Assembly (NCBI GenBank): GCA_017509785.1 | Contig: JAFWOT010000009.1 | Location: 25,841 to 89,840 of the forward strand | Origin: Clostridia bacterium | GTDB lineage: Bacteria > Bacillota > Clostridia > Christensenellales > CAG-138 | Length of the DNA stretch: 64,000 bases | Direction: 5' to 3' | Part shown: positions 23,770 to 31,547 of the stretch, in pieces | Numbering within the stretch: the first letter of the stretch is position 1 | How the letters are laid out: each line of letters opens with the position of its first letter | Position numbers and translations under genes: made by a program | The notes under the pieces: model-generated | Told to the model about the DNA's origin: nothing | Seen by the model: the letters and a program-made list of their open reading frames with translations, nothing else | The model's database searches: none

Positions 23770-25004
23770 TGCGCGTTGAGGTATTCGATCTGCTCCGGGG
23801 TGAGCTCGTCGAGCCCAAGCTCCATCGCGCGGATCTTTATCAAGGCGACCTCGCGGTCTATCTCCTCGGGCACGTTGTAGAGCCCGGGCGCGAGCTCCTT
23901 CCCGTGCTTTACGAGATATTCGGCGGAGAGCGCCTGTATCGCAAAGCTCAGATCCATTATCTCGGCGGGGTGACCGTTGCCCGCAGTTATATTGACGAGC
24001 CTTCCTTCCGCCATGAGGTTCAGTATCCTTCCGTCCGGCATGACGTAGCCGTCGATAAACGGCTTGCGGTTTATCTTTTCAACGCACATCGCCTCAAGAT
24101 CGGTCCTTGAGATCTCAACGTCGAAATGCCCGGAATTGGCGAGTATCGCGCCGTCTTTCATCCTTTCAAAATGCCTCTTCGTGATGACGTCGCGGCAGCC
24201 CGTCGCGGTGACGAATATGTCGCCGAGAGGGGCGGCGTCGTCCATCTTCATTACGCGGAAGCCGTCCATCGCGGCCTCCAGAGCGCGGAAGGGGTTGACC
24301 TCGGTGACGATCACGTTCGCGCCGAGTCCCTTCGCCCGCATGGCGATCCCGCTCGAGCAGAACCCGTAGCCCGCTACGACGACGGTCTTTCCCGTCACCA
24401 TGTTGTTCGTGGTATACATTATCGCGTCCCAGGTGCTCTGGCCGGTGCCGTGGCGGTTGTCGAACAGGTGCTTGCAGTTAGCGTCGTTCACGGCCATCAT
24501 CGGGAAGCGCAGCGTGTTGTTCCTCACCCTCGCCTTCAGCTTCAGTATGCCGGTGGTCGTCTCCTCGCACCCGCCGATGAGGTTCTCTGCGTATTCGGGA
24601 TGCTCGTCGAACATCGAGACGAATTCGCCCCCGTCGTCTATCGCGATATGGGGCTTGAATTCAAGCGTCCTCCTTATATGCTCGTGATACTCCTCCGGCG
24701 TGGCGTTGAACCAAGCGTACACGTTCATGCCCTCGTCGGCGAGCGCGGCACAGATATCGTCCTTCGTGGAGAGGGGATTGGAGCCCGTTATAGCGACCTC
24801 CGCGCCGCCCTCGCGCAGAAGCAGCCCAAGATACGCGGTCTTGGCCTCGAGGTGCACGCAGACGGAAATGCGCATGCCGGAAAAGGGCTTTTCCTCGCGG
24901 AAGCGCTTTTTTATCTCGGCAAGCACGGGCATATAGCTCTCCACCCACGCGATGCGCTTGCGGCCCAAGGGGGCGAGGGAGATATCTCTTATGGAACAGC
25001 TCAT
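23766..25004 (-). CDS. ahcY: adenosylhomocysteinase
   Basis: Hydrolyses S-adenosylhomocysteine to homocysteine and adenosine, removing the inhibitor of methyltransferases. 412 residues. Motifs: HLEAKTAYL (about 52), GCEETTTGI (about 144), NDANCKHLFDNRHGTGQST (about 177), the NAD loop VVVAGYGFCSSGIAMRAKGLG (split around 210-230) and NSGHFDVEI (about 285). Its promoter at 25042-25070 shows a short leader without a visible SAM or SAH riboswitch. Confidence 0.95.
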   Translation of the reverse strand: MSCSIRDISLAPLGRKRIAWVESYMPVLAEIKKRFREEKPFSGMRISVCVHLEAKTAYLGLLLREGGAEVAITGSNPLSTKDDICAALADEGMNVYAWFNATPEEYHEHIRRTLEFKPHIAIDDGGEFVSMFDEHPEYAENLIGGCEETTTGILKLKARVRNNTLRFPMMAVNDANCKHLFDNRHGTGQSTWDAIMYTTNNMVTGKTVVVAGYGFCSSGIAMRAKGLGANVIVTEVNPFRALEAAMDGFRVMKMDDAAPLGDIFVTATGCRDVITKRHFERMKDGAILANSGHFDVEISRTDLEAMCVEKINRKPFIDGYVMPDGRILNLMAEGRLVNITAGNGHPAEIMDLSFAIQALSAEYLVKHGKELAPGLYNVPEEIDREVALIKIRAMELGLDELTPEQIEYLNAQ

Positions 25005-25041
25005 GGAAATTACTCCTTTTTAAGCATATTAAATCAGTATG

Positions 25042-25070
25042 ATTATACCACGGCTCCGCATCACAATCAA
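25042..25070 (-). promoter_or_regulatory. sigma-A promoter of ahcY
   Basis: Minus strand TTGATT (25070-25065), a 17-base spacer, TATAAT (25047-25042). Confidence 0.75.
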
Positions 25071-25172
25071 GCCCGCGCCGCAAAAGAGGGGTATTTTTTA
25101 TTGTTTCCAAACCTGTCTAAAACCTGTTTAAAACCTATTGACAAAGGCGGTGAACGGCGGTATCATATCCTT

Positions 25173-25294
25173 GCTGAAGAGTAAAGCTGTGTTCGTTAAG
25201 TGTTGGCCGGACGGGGAGTTGACGGCCGAACGAAAAGCCCGCGCGGGTCTCCGCGTAAGAGGCTTGCGGAATACGGCTTGCATCCCGCTTCATA
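25173..25294 (+). promoter_or_regulatory. tetrahydrofolate (THF) riboswitch
   Basis: Matches the class I THF aptamer: closing stem TGAAG (25175-25179)/CTTCA (25288-25292); AGAGTA; an 11-base helix AAGCTGTGTTC (25184-25194) with GAATACGGCTT (25269-25279), all pairs formed with two wobbles; the conserved GTTAAGTGT loop (25195-25203); stem-loop GTTGGCCG...CGGCCGAAC; and TTGCATCCCGCTTC at the 3' side. It precedes a folate transporter/FolC gene, the expected target. TTGACA at 25139-25144 may be its promoter -35 box. Confidence 0.88.
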
Positions 25295-25318
25295 GGGCAG
25301 CCAAACGGGGTCTTACGG

Positions 25319-25355
25319 CCTCCTTTCCCATGTCGTATGAATGAGGGGAAGGAGG
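25319..25355 (+). promoter_or_regulatory. SD-sequestering hairpin (expression platform)
   Basis: CCTCCTTTCCC (25319-25329) can pair in full with GGGGAAGGAGG (25345-25355), the ribosome binding site of the next gene, through 11 pairs with one wobble. This indicates translational control by the THF aptamer. Confidence 0.75.
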
Positions 25356-25363
25356 TTTATATT

Positions 25364-27445
25364 ATGTCAGCGATACTTTCCGCAATAGGTCTCATACTCT
25401 TTGCCATTGGCGCCTTCGGGCTGTATTCGGGGCTATACTCGGGCGATAACGCCGCCGGCGAGCTTGCCGCCCGCGTGCGCGAGGCGCTTTCGTCAGCCTT
25501 CGCGGAGCCGAAGACGGCGCTCGTGATCGCCGGAGCAGCGGCGGCTGTGATCGGTATAGTGCTCGTTTTCGCGGGTGCCGTCCGCGCCCGCAGGGAGAAG
25601 AAGTCCCGAGCGCAGATCAGCATCCGCGTTATGACGGTGCTTGCGATGCTCCTTGCAATGACCGTCATGCTCGACAGGCTCCCGGGCCTTTCCATAAAGA
25701 CGGCGGGGTGGAAGATAGGCTTCTCCTTCGTGCCGCCGATGCTCGCCGCCATGCTCTACGGCCCTCCGGAGGCCGCGCTCGTCTACGGGCTTTCCGATCT
25801 CATCGGCGCGACGCTCTTCCCGTTCGGGCCGTATCACCCGGGCTTCACGGTCGTCGCCGCGCTCATGGGCTTCGTCATGGGTCTGTTCCTCAACAAAAAG
25901 CCCTTCGCGTTCGTAAAGGGGAGCTTTGAATGGAAAAAGCTCCGCTTCTTCCCGAACCATCTCATGCCCGTGCTCATAAACGCGATAGCGCTCGGGCTCT
26001 TCGTCAATACCGTTTGGGTCAGCCAACTCTACGGCTCGAAGACCTACTGGGGCTGGTTCGCGTACCGCCTCGTCGAATACGCGATACTCGTGCCCGTTCA
26101 GCTCATACTGATCCCCGCGCTTTTAAAGCTGTGCGAGACGCTCAAAAAGGCGGGCCTCGCCGGGCGTGACCGCAGGCGCGGCGCTTCGGACGAGCGCCTT
26201 CGGGAGATCTCCCGAAGCGAGAGCATACTCGGCCTCGAGCGGGTGACGGAGCTGCTCTCCCTCATGGGAAGGCCGCAGAACGCCGTCCCCGTCGTGCACG
26301 TCGCGGGGACCAACGGCAAGGGGTCCTTTACCGCCATGCTCGCTTCCGTCCTGCGCGAGGCGGGGCTTAAGGTCGGCTCGTTCACCTCCCCGGCGATAAC
26401 GGGCGTCACGGATTCGATCCGCATAAACGGGGAGCCCGTTTCGGACTCCGAGCTCGACGCGGCTTTCAAACGCATTGCGGATATCTCCTCCGCGATGAAG
26501 GAGCGTCCCACCGAGTTCGAGGTGCTGACAGCCGCCGCCTACGGCATATTCTCCGACGAGAAATGCGATATCGCGATAGTCGAATGCGGCCTCGGCGGAG
26601 CGGGCGACGCGACGAACGTCGTCGATAAGCCTCTGCTCGCCGTGATAACCAACGTACAGCTCGATCATACCGACCGCCTCGGCGGCACCACCGCCGAGAT
26701 CGCGGCGAAGAAGGCGGGCATAATAAAGCGCGGCCGCCCCGTGCTCTGGGGCGGGGACGACCCGGAGGCCGAGGCCGTTGTAAAAGCCGCCGCCGCAAGG
26801 CAGGGCGCGTCCGTTATCAAGACGGACCGCACGAGGCTAAGCGTCATTTCAGAGAGCATCGACGGTACCGAGATCGGGTTTTCAGGCTTCGGAAGGCTCC
26901 GCCTCTCTCTCATCGGCGCCTATCAGCCGGAGAACGCCGCGAACGTGCTCACGGCGGTGGAGGCTCTGCGTAAAGAGGGGCTTGATATCCCGGACGCCGC
27001 CGTCCGCGCGGGGCTTTCCGAAACTTCGTGGCCCGCAAGGTTCGAACTCATAAGGAAGGATCCTCCCGTCATATTCGACGGCGCCCATAACCCTGCCGGG
27101 GTGTCCCTCGCGGCGGAGAGCATAAAGCGGATATTCCCCGGCACGAAGGCGGTACTGCTCGTCGGCGTCATGGCGGATAAGGATCACGCCAAATATCCCG
27201 GCCTGCTCGCGCCCGTCTGCGATAAGGCCTTCTGCGTAAAGCCCTCCAACCCGCGTTCGCTCGCGGCGGATGCGCTGGCTGACGAGCTCCGCTCCGGCGG
27301 AGTGGAGGCCGAAGGCTTCGATGAGCTTTCGGAGGGAGTCGCCGCGGCGTATTCATATGCCAAGGAGAAGGGGCTGCCCCTCGTCGCGATGGGCACGCTC
27401 TACATGTACGGGCAGGTGATCGCCGCCCTCGATGCCGTTCAATAG
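25364..27445 (+). CDS. fused folate ECF transporter S component (FolT-like) and folylpolyglutamate synthase (FolC)
   Basis: One 693-residue frame with two units. About 1-262: membrane S component; after two extra hydrophobic N-terminal segments comes the FolT-like core (KIGFSFVPPMLAAMLYGPPE, DLIGATLFPFGPYHPGFT). About 275-693: FolC, which adds glutamates to folate (HVAGTNGKGSFTAML with P-loop near 315-321, VECGLGGAGDATNVV, TNVQLDHTDRLGGT, FDGAHNPAGV, LLVGVMADKDH). No stop or restart signal lies between. The enzyme would sit on the cytosolic side of the importer and could trap incoming folate. The start is ATG 25364 after GGAAGGAGG, under the THF riboswitch. No A or T subunit is adjacent; the operon at 30.6 kb encodes a set. 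Confidence 0.88.
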   Translation: MSAILSAIGLILFAIGAFGLYSGLYSGDNAAGELAARVREALSSAFAEPKTALVIAGAAAAVIGIVLVFAGAVRARREKKSRAQISIRVMTVLAMLLAMTVMLDRLPGLSIKTAGWKIGFSFVPPMLAAMLYGPPEAALVYGLSDLIGATLFPFGPYHPGFTVVAALMGFVMGLFLNKKPFAFVKGSFEWKKLRFFPNHLMPVLINAIALGLFVNTVWVSQLYGSKTYWGWFAYRLVEYAILVPVQLILIPALLKLCETLKKAGLAGRDRRRGASDERLREISRSESILGLERVTELLSLMGRPQNAVPVVHVAGTNGKGSFTAMLASVLREAGLKVGSFTSPAITGVTDSIRINGEPVSDSELDAAFKRIADISSAMKERPTEFEVLTAAAYGIFSDEKCDIAIVECGLGGAGDATNVVDKPLLAVITNVQLDHTDRLGGTTAEIAAKKAGIIKRGRPVLWGGDDPEAEAVVKAAAARQGASVIKTDRTRLSVISESIDGTEIGFSGFGRLRLSLIGAYQPENAANVLTAVEALRKEGLDIPDAAVRAGLSETSWPARFELIRKDPPVIFDGAHNPAGVSLAAESIKRIFPGTKAVLLVGVMADKDHAKYPGLLAPVCDKAFCVKPSNPRSLAADALADELRSGGVEAEGFDELSEGVAAAYSYAKEKGLPLVAMGTLYMYGQVIAALDAVQ

Positions 27446-27457
27446 GGAGATACAATT

Positions 27458-28135
27458 ATGAGATGCACGTTCTGCGGTGAAGAAAACGAGAACGACGCCC
27501 GCTTCTGCGTGAACTGCGGGAGAGCCTTATCCTCCCCTGTGAGCATGCCCGCTGCGGCTCCGCGGGCGGAGCGCTGGAGCGGAGCGGTGATCGGCCTCTC
27601 CGCGGCGGGGCTCGCGTTTACCTGTGTGTACGCCGCGCTCTATATAAGGTTCGCCCGCCTTACGGGCAGTCCGCCTGTTTCCTGTTTGATGCCGGCGATA
27701 TCGGTCACGATCGCGCTTGCGGCGGTCGCTCTCTTCATTGCTCCCACAAGGCGGATCCCGATCGTTACAGCCATCCCGCGGATACTCTCGCTGATAATGT
27801 CGTCGTATTCGCTGATAATGCTCGCCGTGCACGGGTCTGCGGCGCTGCCCAGGGTCGCGGTGAATTACGTGCTCGTGCTCGCTCCCGCCGTGCTGTACGT
27901 CGTCTGCGCGGCGGCGAAGCCGCGTTCGTCCGCGCTCGCGGTCGTGCATATAGTGCTGACGGTGCTGCTCTTGGTTTTCGGTCTCCTTTCCGGCGACTAC
28001 GCCCATATGTTCCGCGGCGACACGGTCATGCGGCTCGTGGCCTTCATGAACGCCGCAAGCTGCTTCGCGGCGCTCCTTTCGGGGCTTGCGTACAGCCTTG
28101 CGATGCTCCAAATGAGGAAAAAGCCGGAGCAATAA
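27458..28135 (+). CDS. zinc-ribbon integral membrane protein
   Basis: 225 residues. An N-terminal zinc ribbon (CTFCGEENENDARFCVNCGR, residues 3-22) is followed by six hydrophobic helices. No known transporter or enzyme motif. It follows the folate fusion gene by 12 bases and so may be in its riboswitch-controlled transcript, but a folate role is speculation. Confidence 0.72.
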   Translation: MRCTFCGEENENDARFCVNCGRALSSPVSMPAAAPRAERWSGAVIGLSAAGLAFTCVYAALYIRFARLTGSPPVSCLMPAISVTIALAAVALFIAPTRRIPIVTAIPRILSLIMSSYSLIMLAVHGSAALPRVAVNYVLVLAPAVLYVVCAAAKPRSSALAVVHIVLTVLLLVFGLLSGDYAHMFRGDTVMRLVAFMNAASCFAALLSGLAYSLAMLQMRKKPEQ

Positions 28136-28164
28136 TAAAACCCAACGGTATAAATAAGTAAGCA

Positions 28165-28202
28165 AAAACGCGGAGACGCCCGCTGAGGAGCCTCCGCGTT
28201 TT
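28165..28202. terminator. bidirectional terminator
   Basis: AAAACGCGGAG pairs with CTCCGCGTTTT between the convergent zinc-ribbon and DUF362 genes; A and T runs on both sides serve both strands. Confidence 0.85.
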
Positions 28203-28214
28203 CATTTACGGTCT

Positions 28215-29330
28215 TTAGATTTTCACGAGCTCATACTCGTTCGTGCCTATGCCGAGCTTTTCCGCGTGGATGAGGCCCGCCTCCCAATCGGTGTCGGGGT
28301 GGACGATGCGGAACACGTCGTGCGCTTGCGCGTGGTCGTGCGCTTCATCCTTATCGGCGGCGGAGCCGGGGACTATGGGCGCGCGGTTCGCGGCGTCGAC
28401 GCAGGCCCGGTCGAGCGCGACGGGATCGAACGAGGCGAACATGCCTATATCGGGTATAACGGGCACGTCGTTGCATGAATCGCAGTCGCATTCGGGCGAA
28501 ACGTCCACGACGAGGCTCACGTGGAAGCCGGGCTTTCCCGCGAGGACGGCCTTCGTGTACTCGGCGATCTTCCTGTTCATGACGGGCTTTGCCTCGTCCC
28601 ACTTCGTCATTATGGCTCCCTTCGGGCAGTAGGCGATGCAGTATCCGCAGCCGACGCAGTTCGCCTCGTCTATCACGGCCTTGCCTTCGACTATATTCAC
28701 ACCCGAGTTGTTGCAGTGCCTCACGCACATTCCGCAGCCGATACAGCGGCTCTTCGATATGCGCGGCGTACCGGAGGAGTGCATCTCCATCTTTCCCTTC
28801 TTGGAGCCGCACCCCATGCCTATGTTTTTGAGGCACCCGCCGAACCCGGCGTTGACGTGCCCTTTGAAATGCGTGAGCGAAATGATTATATCCGCCTCGG
28901 CTATCGCGGCGCCTATCTTCGCCGTCTTGCAGTATTGCCCGCCCTCGATGGGGATCTCCCGCTCGTCAGTGCCGCGCAGGCCGTCCGCTATTATGGTGTG
29001 GACGCCCGTCGCAAGCGGGTTGTAGCCGTTCATGTACGCGGCGTCCAGATGCCCGAGCACGTTGTTGCGGTAGCCGACGTAGAGCGTGTTGCAGTCGGTG
29101 AGGAAGGGCTTCCCGCCGAGCTCCTTGACGCGGTCGCATATGACGCGGGCATACTGCTGGCGCAGGAAGGCCATGTTTCCGTACTCGCCGAAATGCACCT
29201 TCACTGCGACGAACTTATCCTTAAAATCGATAGAAGCGATCCCCGCTTTGTCTATCAGCCTGCGGAACTTATCGAGCAGGCTCGAATTCATTCCGACGTG
29301 CATATCCGTAAAATAAACCTTTGAAGCCAT
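28215..29330 (-). CDS. DUF362 protein with two 4Fe-4S clusters
   Basis: 371 residues. The DUF362 domain (about 1-185, with VKVHFGEYGN and LTHFKGHVNAGFGGCLKNIG) is followed by a ferredoxin insert with two clusters (CIGCGMCVRHC about 197-207, CVGCGYCIAYCPKG about 226-239). A C-terminal DUF362 part has CDCDSC and FDPVALDRACVD. Probably a cytosolic electron-transfer or cofactor protein; substrate unknown. CGGAGGTGG precedes the ATG. Confidence 0.87.
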   Translation of the reverse strand: MASKVYFTDMHVGMNSSLLDKFRRLIDKAGIASIDFKDKFVAVKVHFGEYGNMAFLRQQYARVICDRVKELGGKPFLTDCNTLYVGYRNNVLGHLDAAYMNGYNPLATGVHTIIADGLRGTDEREIPIEGGQYCKTAKIGAAIAEADIIISLTHFKGHVNAGFGGCLKNIGMGCGSKKGKMEMHSSGTPRISKSRCIGCGMCVRHCNNSGVNIVEGKAVIDEANCVGCGYCIAYCPKGAIMTKWDEAKPVMNRKIAEYTKAVLAGKPGFHVSLVVDVSPECDCDSCNDVPVIPDIGMFASFDPVALDRACVDAANRAPIVPGSAADKDEAHDHAQAHDVFRIVHPDTDWEAGLIHAEKLGIGTNEYELVKI

Positions 29331-29461
29331 AAGCCACCTCCGTGATCGTTTGTTTAATTATATACTGAAACGCGGCGGGAAGCAAGAGCTTTGTGCCTGC
29401 AAGGCGGGAATATTCACCTTCATATTCATCCAAAGCTTTTTTTCAAATCCCCCAAAAAGGG

Positions 29462-29490
29462 TTGACAGAAATATTAGGATGGTATATGAT
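29462..29490 (+). promoter_or_regulatory. sigma-A promoter upstream of the low-GC lipoprotein region
   Basis: TTGACA (29462-29467), a 17-base spacer, TATGAT (29485-29490). Confidence 0.7.
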
Positions 29491-29552
29491 ATAAAAGGTA
29501 AATGTATTTCACAAACCGGTTAGAGGTAAAGAGCTCGAATCAAGGAGGATTT

Positions 29553-29744
29553 TTCAATCAAAATAGAATAGCTTTAGTGATTGCCATACTGACTGCCCCG
29601 GTATTTGTTCTCCCTATAAATTAGAATGCAGCAGGAAATTATGTTATTATTCTGATTCCAACAAAAACACAGGGAACAAAGACGGAATGGTGCCGGGCAT
29701 GCGGAGGCACTTATGATAAAAATATAATTTCAGTTTGTTTAGGA
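29553..29744 (+). pseudogene. degenerate 5' extension of the 29745 gene
   Basis: After AAGGAGG (29542-29548) the frame of the 29745 gene encodes a signal-peptide-like segment (RIALVIAILTAPVFVLPIN), one TAG at 29622-29624, then NAAGNYVIILIPTKTQG and a WCRACGG segment leading into the present ORF. No start codon sits after the RBS. This looks like the decayed start of a longer exported protein. The rest of the 29331-29744 gap holds only the promoter. Confidence 0.35.
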
Positions 29745-30536
29745 GTGATGATGCTAATGCTGATGATCTCATGCTCTGCGGAAGTTGAGAAGCCCTCTAT
29801 CCCCGAAGATGTTTTGAATTATGCACAGAGCGTAGCATTACCTGAGATGAAAACATTTATGAAGGCCAATGATTACGTCGGGACCGTTTTTGATTCTGCT
29901 GAAGAAATAGATTCATTAAGATTAGGTGAGGCAATACCTTATATGGGGTATGCCGGCGAGAAACTGTCGAAAGGATCTGTCGTTTGCCTTGACAGAAGCT
30001 GGACGTTCGTTGCAGAGGGAAACAAAGGTCATTCCGTGCTGTTCTATGTTTATCGGACAGAAGAAGGCCTTTCGTTCAGCGGTGCGCAGAACGCGAAGAA
30101 TTATCTTGACGCCAAGGAAATAATGCAGAAGCTAATGAAAAAGGCGGGGGTCGAGGGTGAACCCCGTTTCATCGATTGCTTTTACTGCAGCGTTATGTAT
30201 GCGGATTTCAACGGCGACGAAAGGATCATCACCGTTCTTACCGACGCCTGCCCTTTAAATGAAAAGTATTATTCCGTTACGGATCACAGGGAATTACCGA
30301 CGCTTGAAGAATTCAATTCCGCAGTCGCCAAGGAGCGTGCGAAGCCGATCGTGGATGAGAACGGTTCTCCCATATTCGGGTCCGGACAGATCGACATTTC
30401 ACCGCATCTTTCACCGGCATACGGCTTGGGAAAAGGAACCTCATGGCCGATCGCCGTATCGGCCTCTGCAGTTTTCGTGATCGCGGGCGCTGTTGGGGTC
30501 GGCGTGCGCAAACGCAGGAAAAAAACGGGAGAATGA
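29745..30536 (+). CDS. exported protein with N-terminal lipobox-like segment and C-terminal membrane anchor
   Basis: 263 residues from GTG 29745 (TTAGGA upstream). The N-terminus MMMLMLMISCSAEV resembles the end of a lipoprotein signal (Cys about 10), but the positive N-region is missing unless upstream codons are used. The middle is a soluble alpha/beta domain of unknown family. The C-terminus is a membrane segment (SWPIAVSASAVFVIAGAVGV) followed by RKRRKK, an LPXTG-like anchor without the motif. GC content is lower than in neighbours, suggesting acquisition. Confidence 0.65.
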   Translation: MMMLMLMISCSAEVEKPSIPEDVLNYAQSVALPEMKTFMKANDYVGTVFDSAEEIDSLRLGEAIPYMGYAGEKLSKGSVVCLDRSWTFVAEGNKGHSVLFYVYRTEEGLSFSGAQNAKNYLDAKEIMQKLMKKAGVEGEPRFIDCFYCSVMYADFNGDERIITVLTDACPLNEKYYSVTDHRELPTLEEFNSAVAKERAKPIVDENGSPIFGSGQIDISPHLSPAYGLGKGTSWPIAVSASAVFVIAGAVGVGVRKRRKKTGE

Positions 30537-30551
30537 TTCGAATGAACGTTT

Positions 30552-30577
30552 GGCGGGCGAAAGCCCGCCGTTTTTTT
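30552..30577 (+). terminator. terminator after the 29745 gene
   Basis: GGCGGGC-GAAA-GCCCGCC with a GNRA tetraloop, followed by GTTTTTTT. Confidence 0.92.
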
Positions 30578-30587
30578 ATCCGTCCCC

Positions 30588-30616
30588 TTTTCTTTATCTT
30601 CGGCTTATGATATAAT
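30588..30616 (+). promoter_or_regulatory. promoter of the ECF operon
   Basis: TATAAT at 30611-30616 with a weak -35 (TTTTCT) 17 bases upstream. Confidence 0.5.
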
Positions 30617-30656
30617 GTTAATCGGGGCATTCCGTATTGCCCGTACAGGAGGTTCC

Positions 30657-31547
30657 ATGCGTCGGGACGCTTTTTCCGATATTCATCCGGCCGTGAGCTT
30701 TGCCCTCTTTGCGGCGGTGCTCGTGCTGACAGCGTTCGTACTGCACCCCGCGGTGACGGGTATATCGCTCGTTTCGGCCTGCATATATACGATCGTATTA
30801 AAGGGCAGGCGCGCCCTGCTCTTCGATCTGCTGGCGGTACTGCCGTTCATAATCGTCGTGGCGGCGCTCAATCCCCTCTTCAATCACGAGGGGGCGACCC
30901 CGCTCTTCTACCTTTGGAACGGCAACGCCGTAACGAAGGAGGCGGTGGTCTACGGGCTCGTTTCCGCCTGCATGTTCGCTGCGCTCATAATGTGGTTCTA
31001 CTGCATGAACGCCGTTATGACGTCCGATAAGGTGATATTCCTCTTCGGGCGGGTGCTGCCCGCGCTCTCGCTCATATTCTCGATGACGCTCCGCTTCGTG
31101 CCGAGGCTCGTCTCCCGAATAAGGGAGGTCTCCGCCGCGCAAAAGAGCACGTCTCCCCCCATGAAGAAGGGCGTCGTTTCGGGCGTGCGGCACGGCATAA
31201 GCGTAATTTCCGTCACCGTCGGGTGGGCGCTCGAAAGCTCGGTCGTCATGTCCGACAGCATGCGCTCCCGCGGGTACGGCGGGCGGGGGAGGACGGCCTA
31301 CGCCCTCTATCGCTTCACCGCGCGGGACGCCTTGCTCGCGGCGCTTGCGGCGGCATTTACCGCGGCCTTCGTATGGGCGGCCGCCTCAAAGGCGGTCTAC
31401 TTCCGATCCTATCCTTCCGTCAAGTGCGCTCCGATGAGCGTCGGCGCAGTTATCGGACTTGCGGCTTTCGCGGGGCTCTGCCTCATGCCCGCGCTCCTCA
31501 ACGCATGGGAGAACGTAAAATGGCGAATTTTAAGTTCGAAGCTTTGA
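30657..31547 (+). CDS. ecfT: ECF transporter transmembrane component EcfT
   Basis: 296-residue membrane subunit that couples the ATPases to S components. Several hydrophobic helices; the coupling region carries the family SRG-type motif (DSMRSRGYGGRGR, about 215-227) and LRFVPRLVSRIREVSAAQ near 140. The start is ATG 30657 with AGGAGG upstream. It overlaps the ATPase gene by 28 bases. Order T, A-A, S forms one operon. Confidence 0.88.
   Translation: MRRDAFSDIHPAVSFALFAAVLVLTAFVLHPAVTGISLVSACIYTIVLKGRRALLFDLLAVLPFIIVVAALNPLFNHEGATPLFYLWNGNAVTKEAVVYGLVSACMFAALIMWFYCMNAVMTSDKVIFLFGRVLPALSLIFSMTLRFVPRLVSRIREVSAAQKSTSPPMKKGVVSGVRHGISVISVTVGWALESSVVMSDSMRSRGYGGRGRTAYALYRFTARDALLAALAAAFTAAFVWAAASKAVYFRSYPSVKCAPMSVGAVIGLAAFAGLCLMPALLNAWENVKWRILSSKL

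Noticed and set aside
25005..25041. SAM or SAH riboswitch before ahcY
   Set aside because: The leader is only about 35 bases and shows no aptamer motif.
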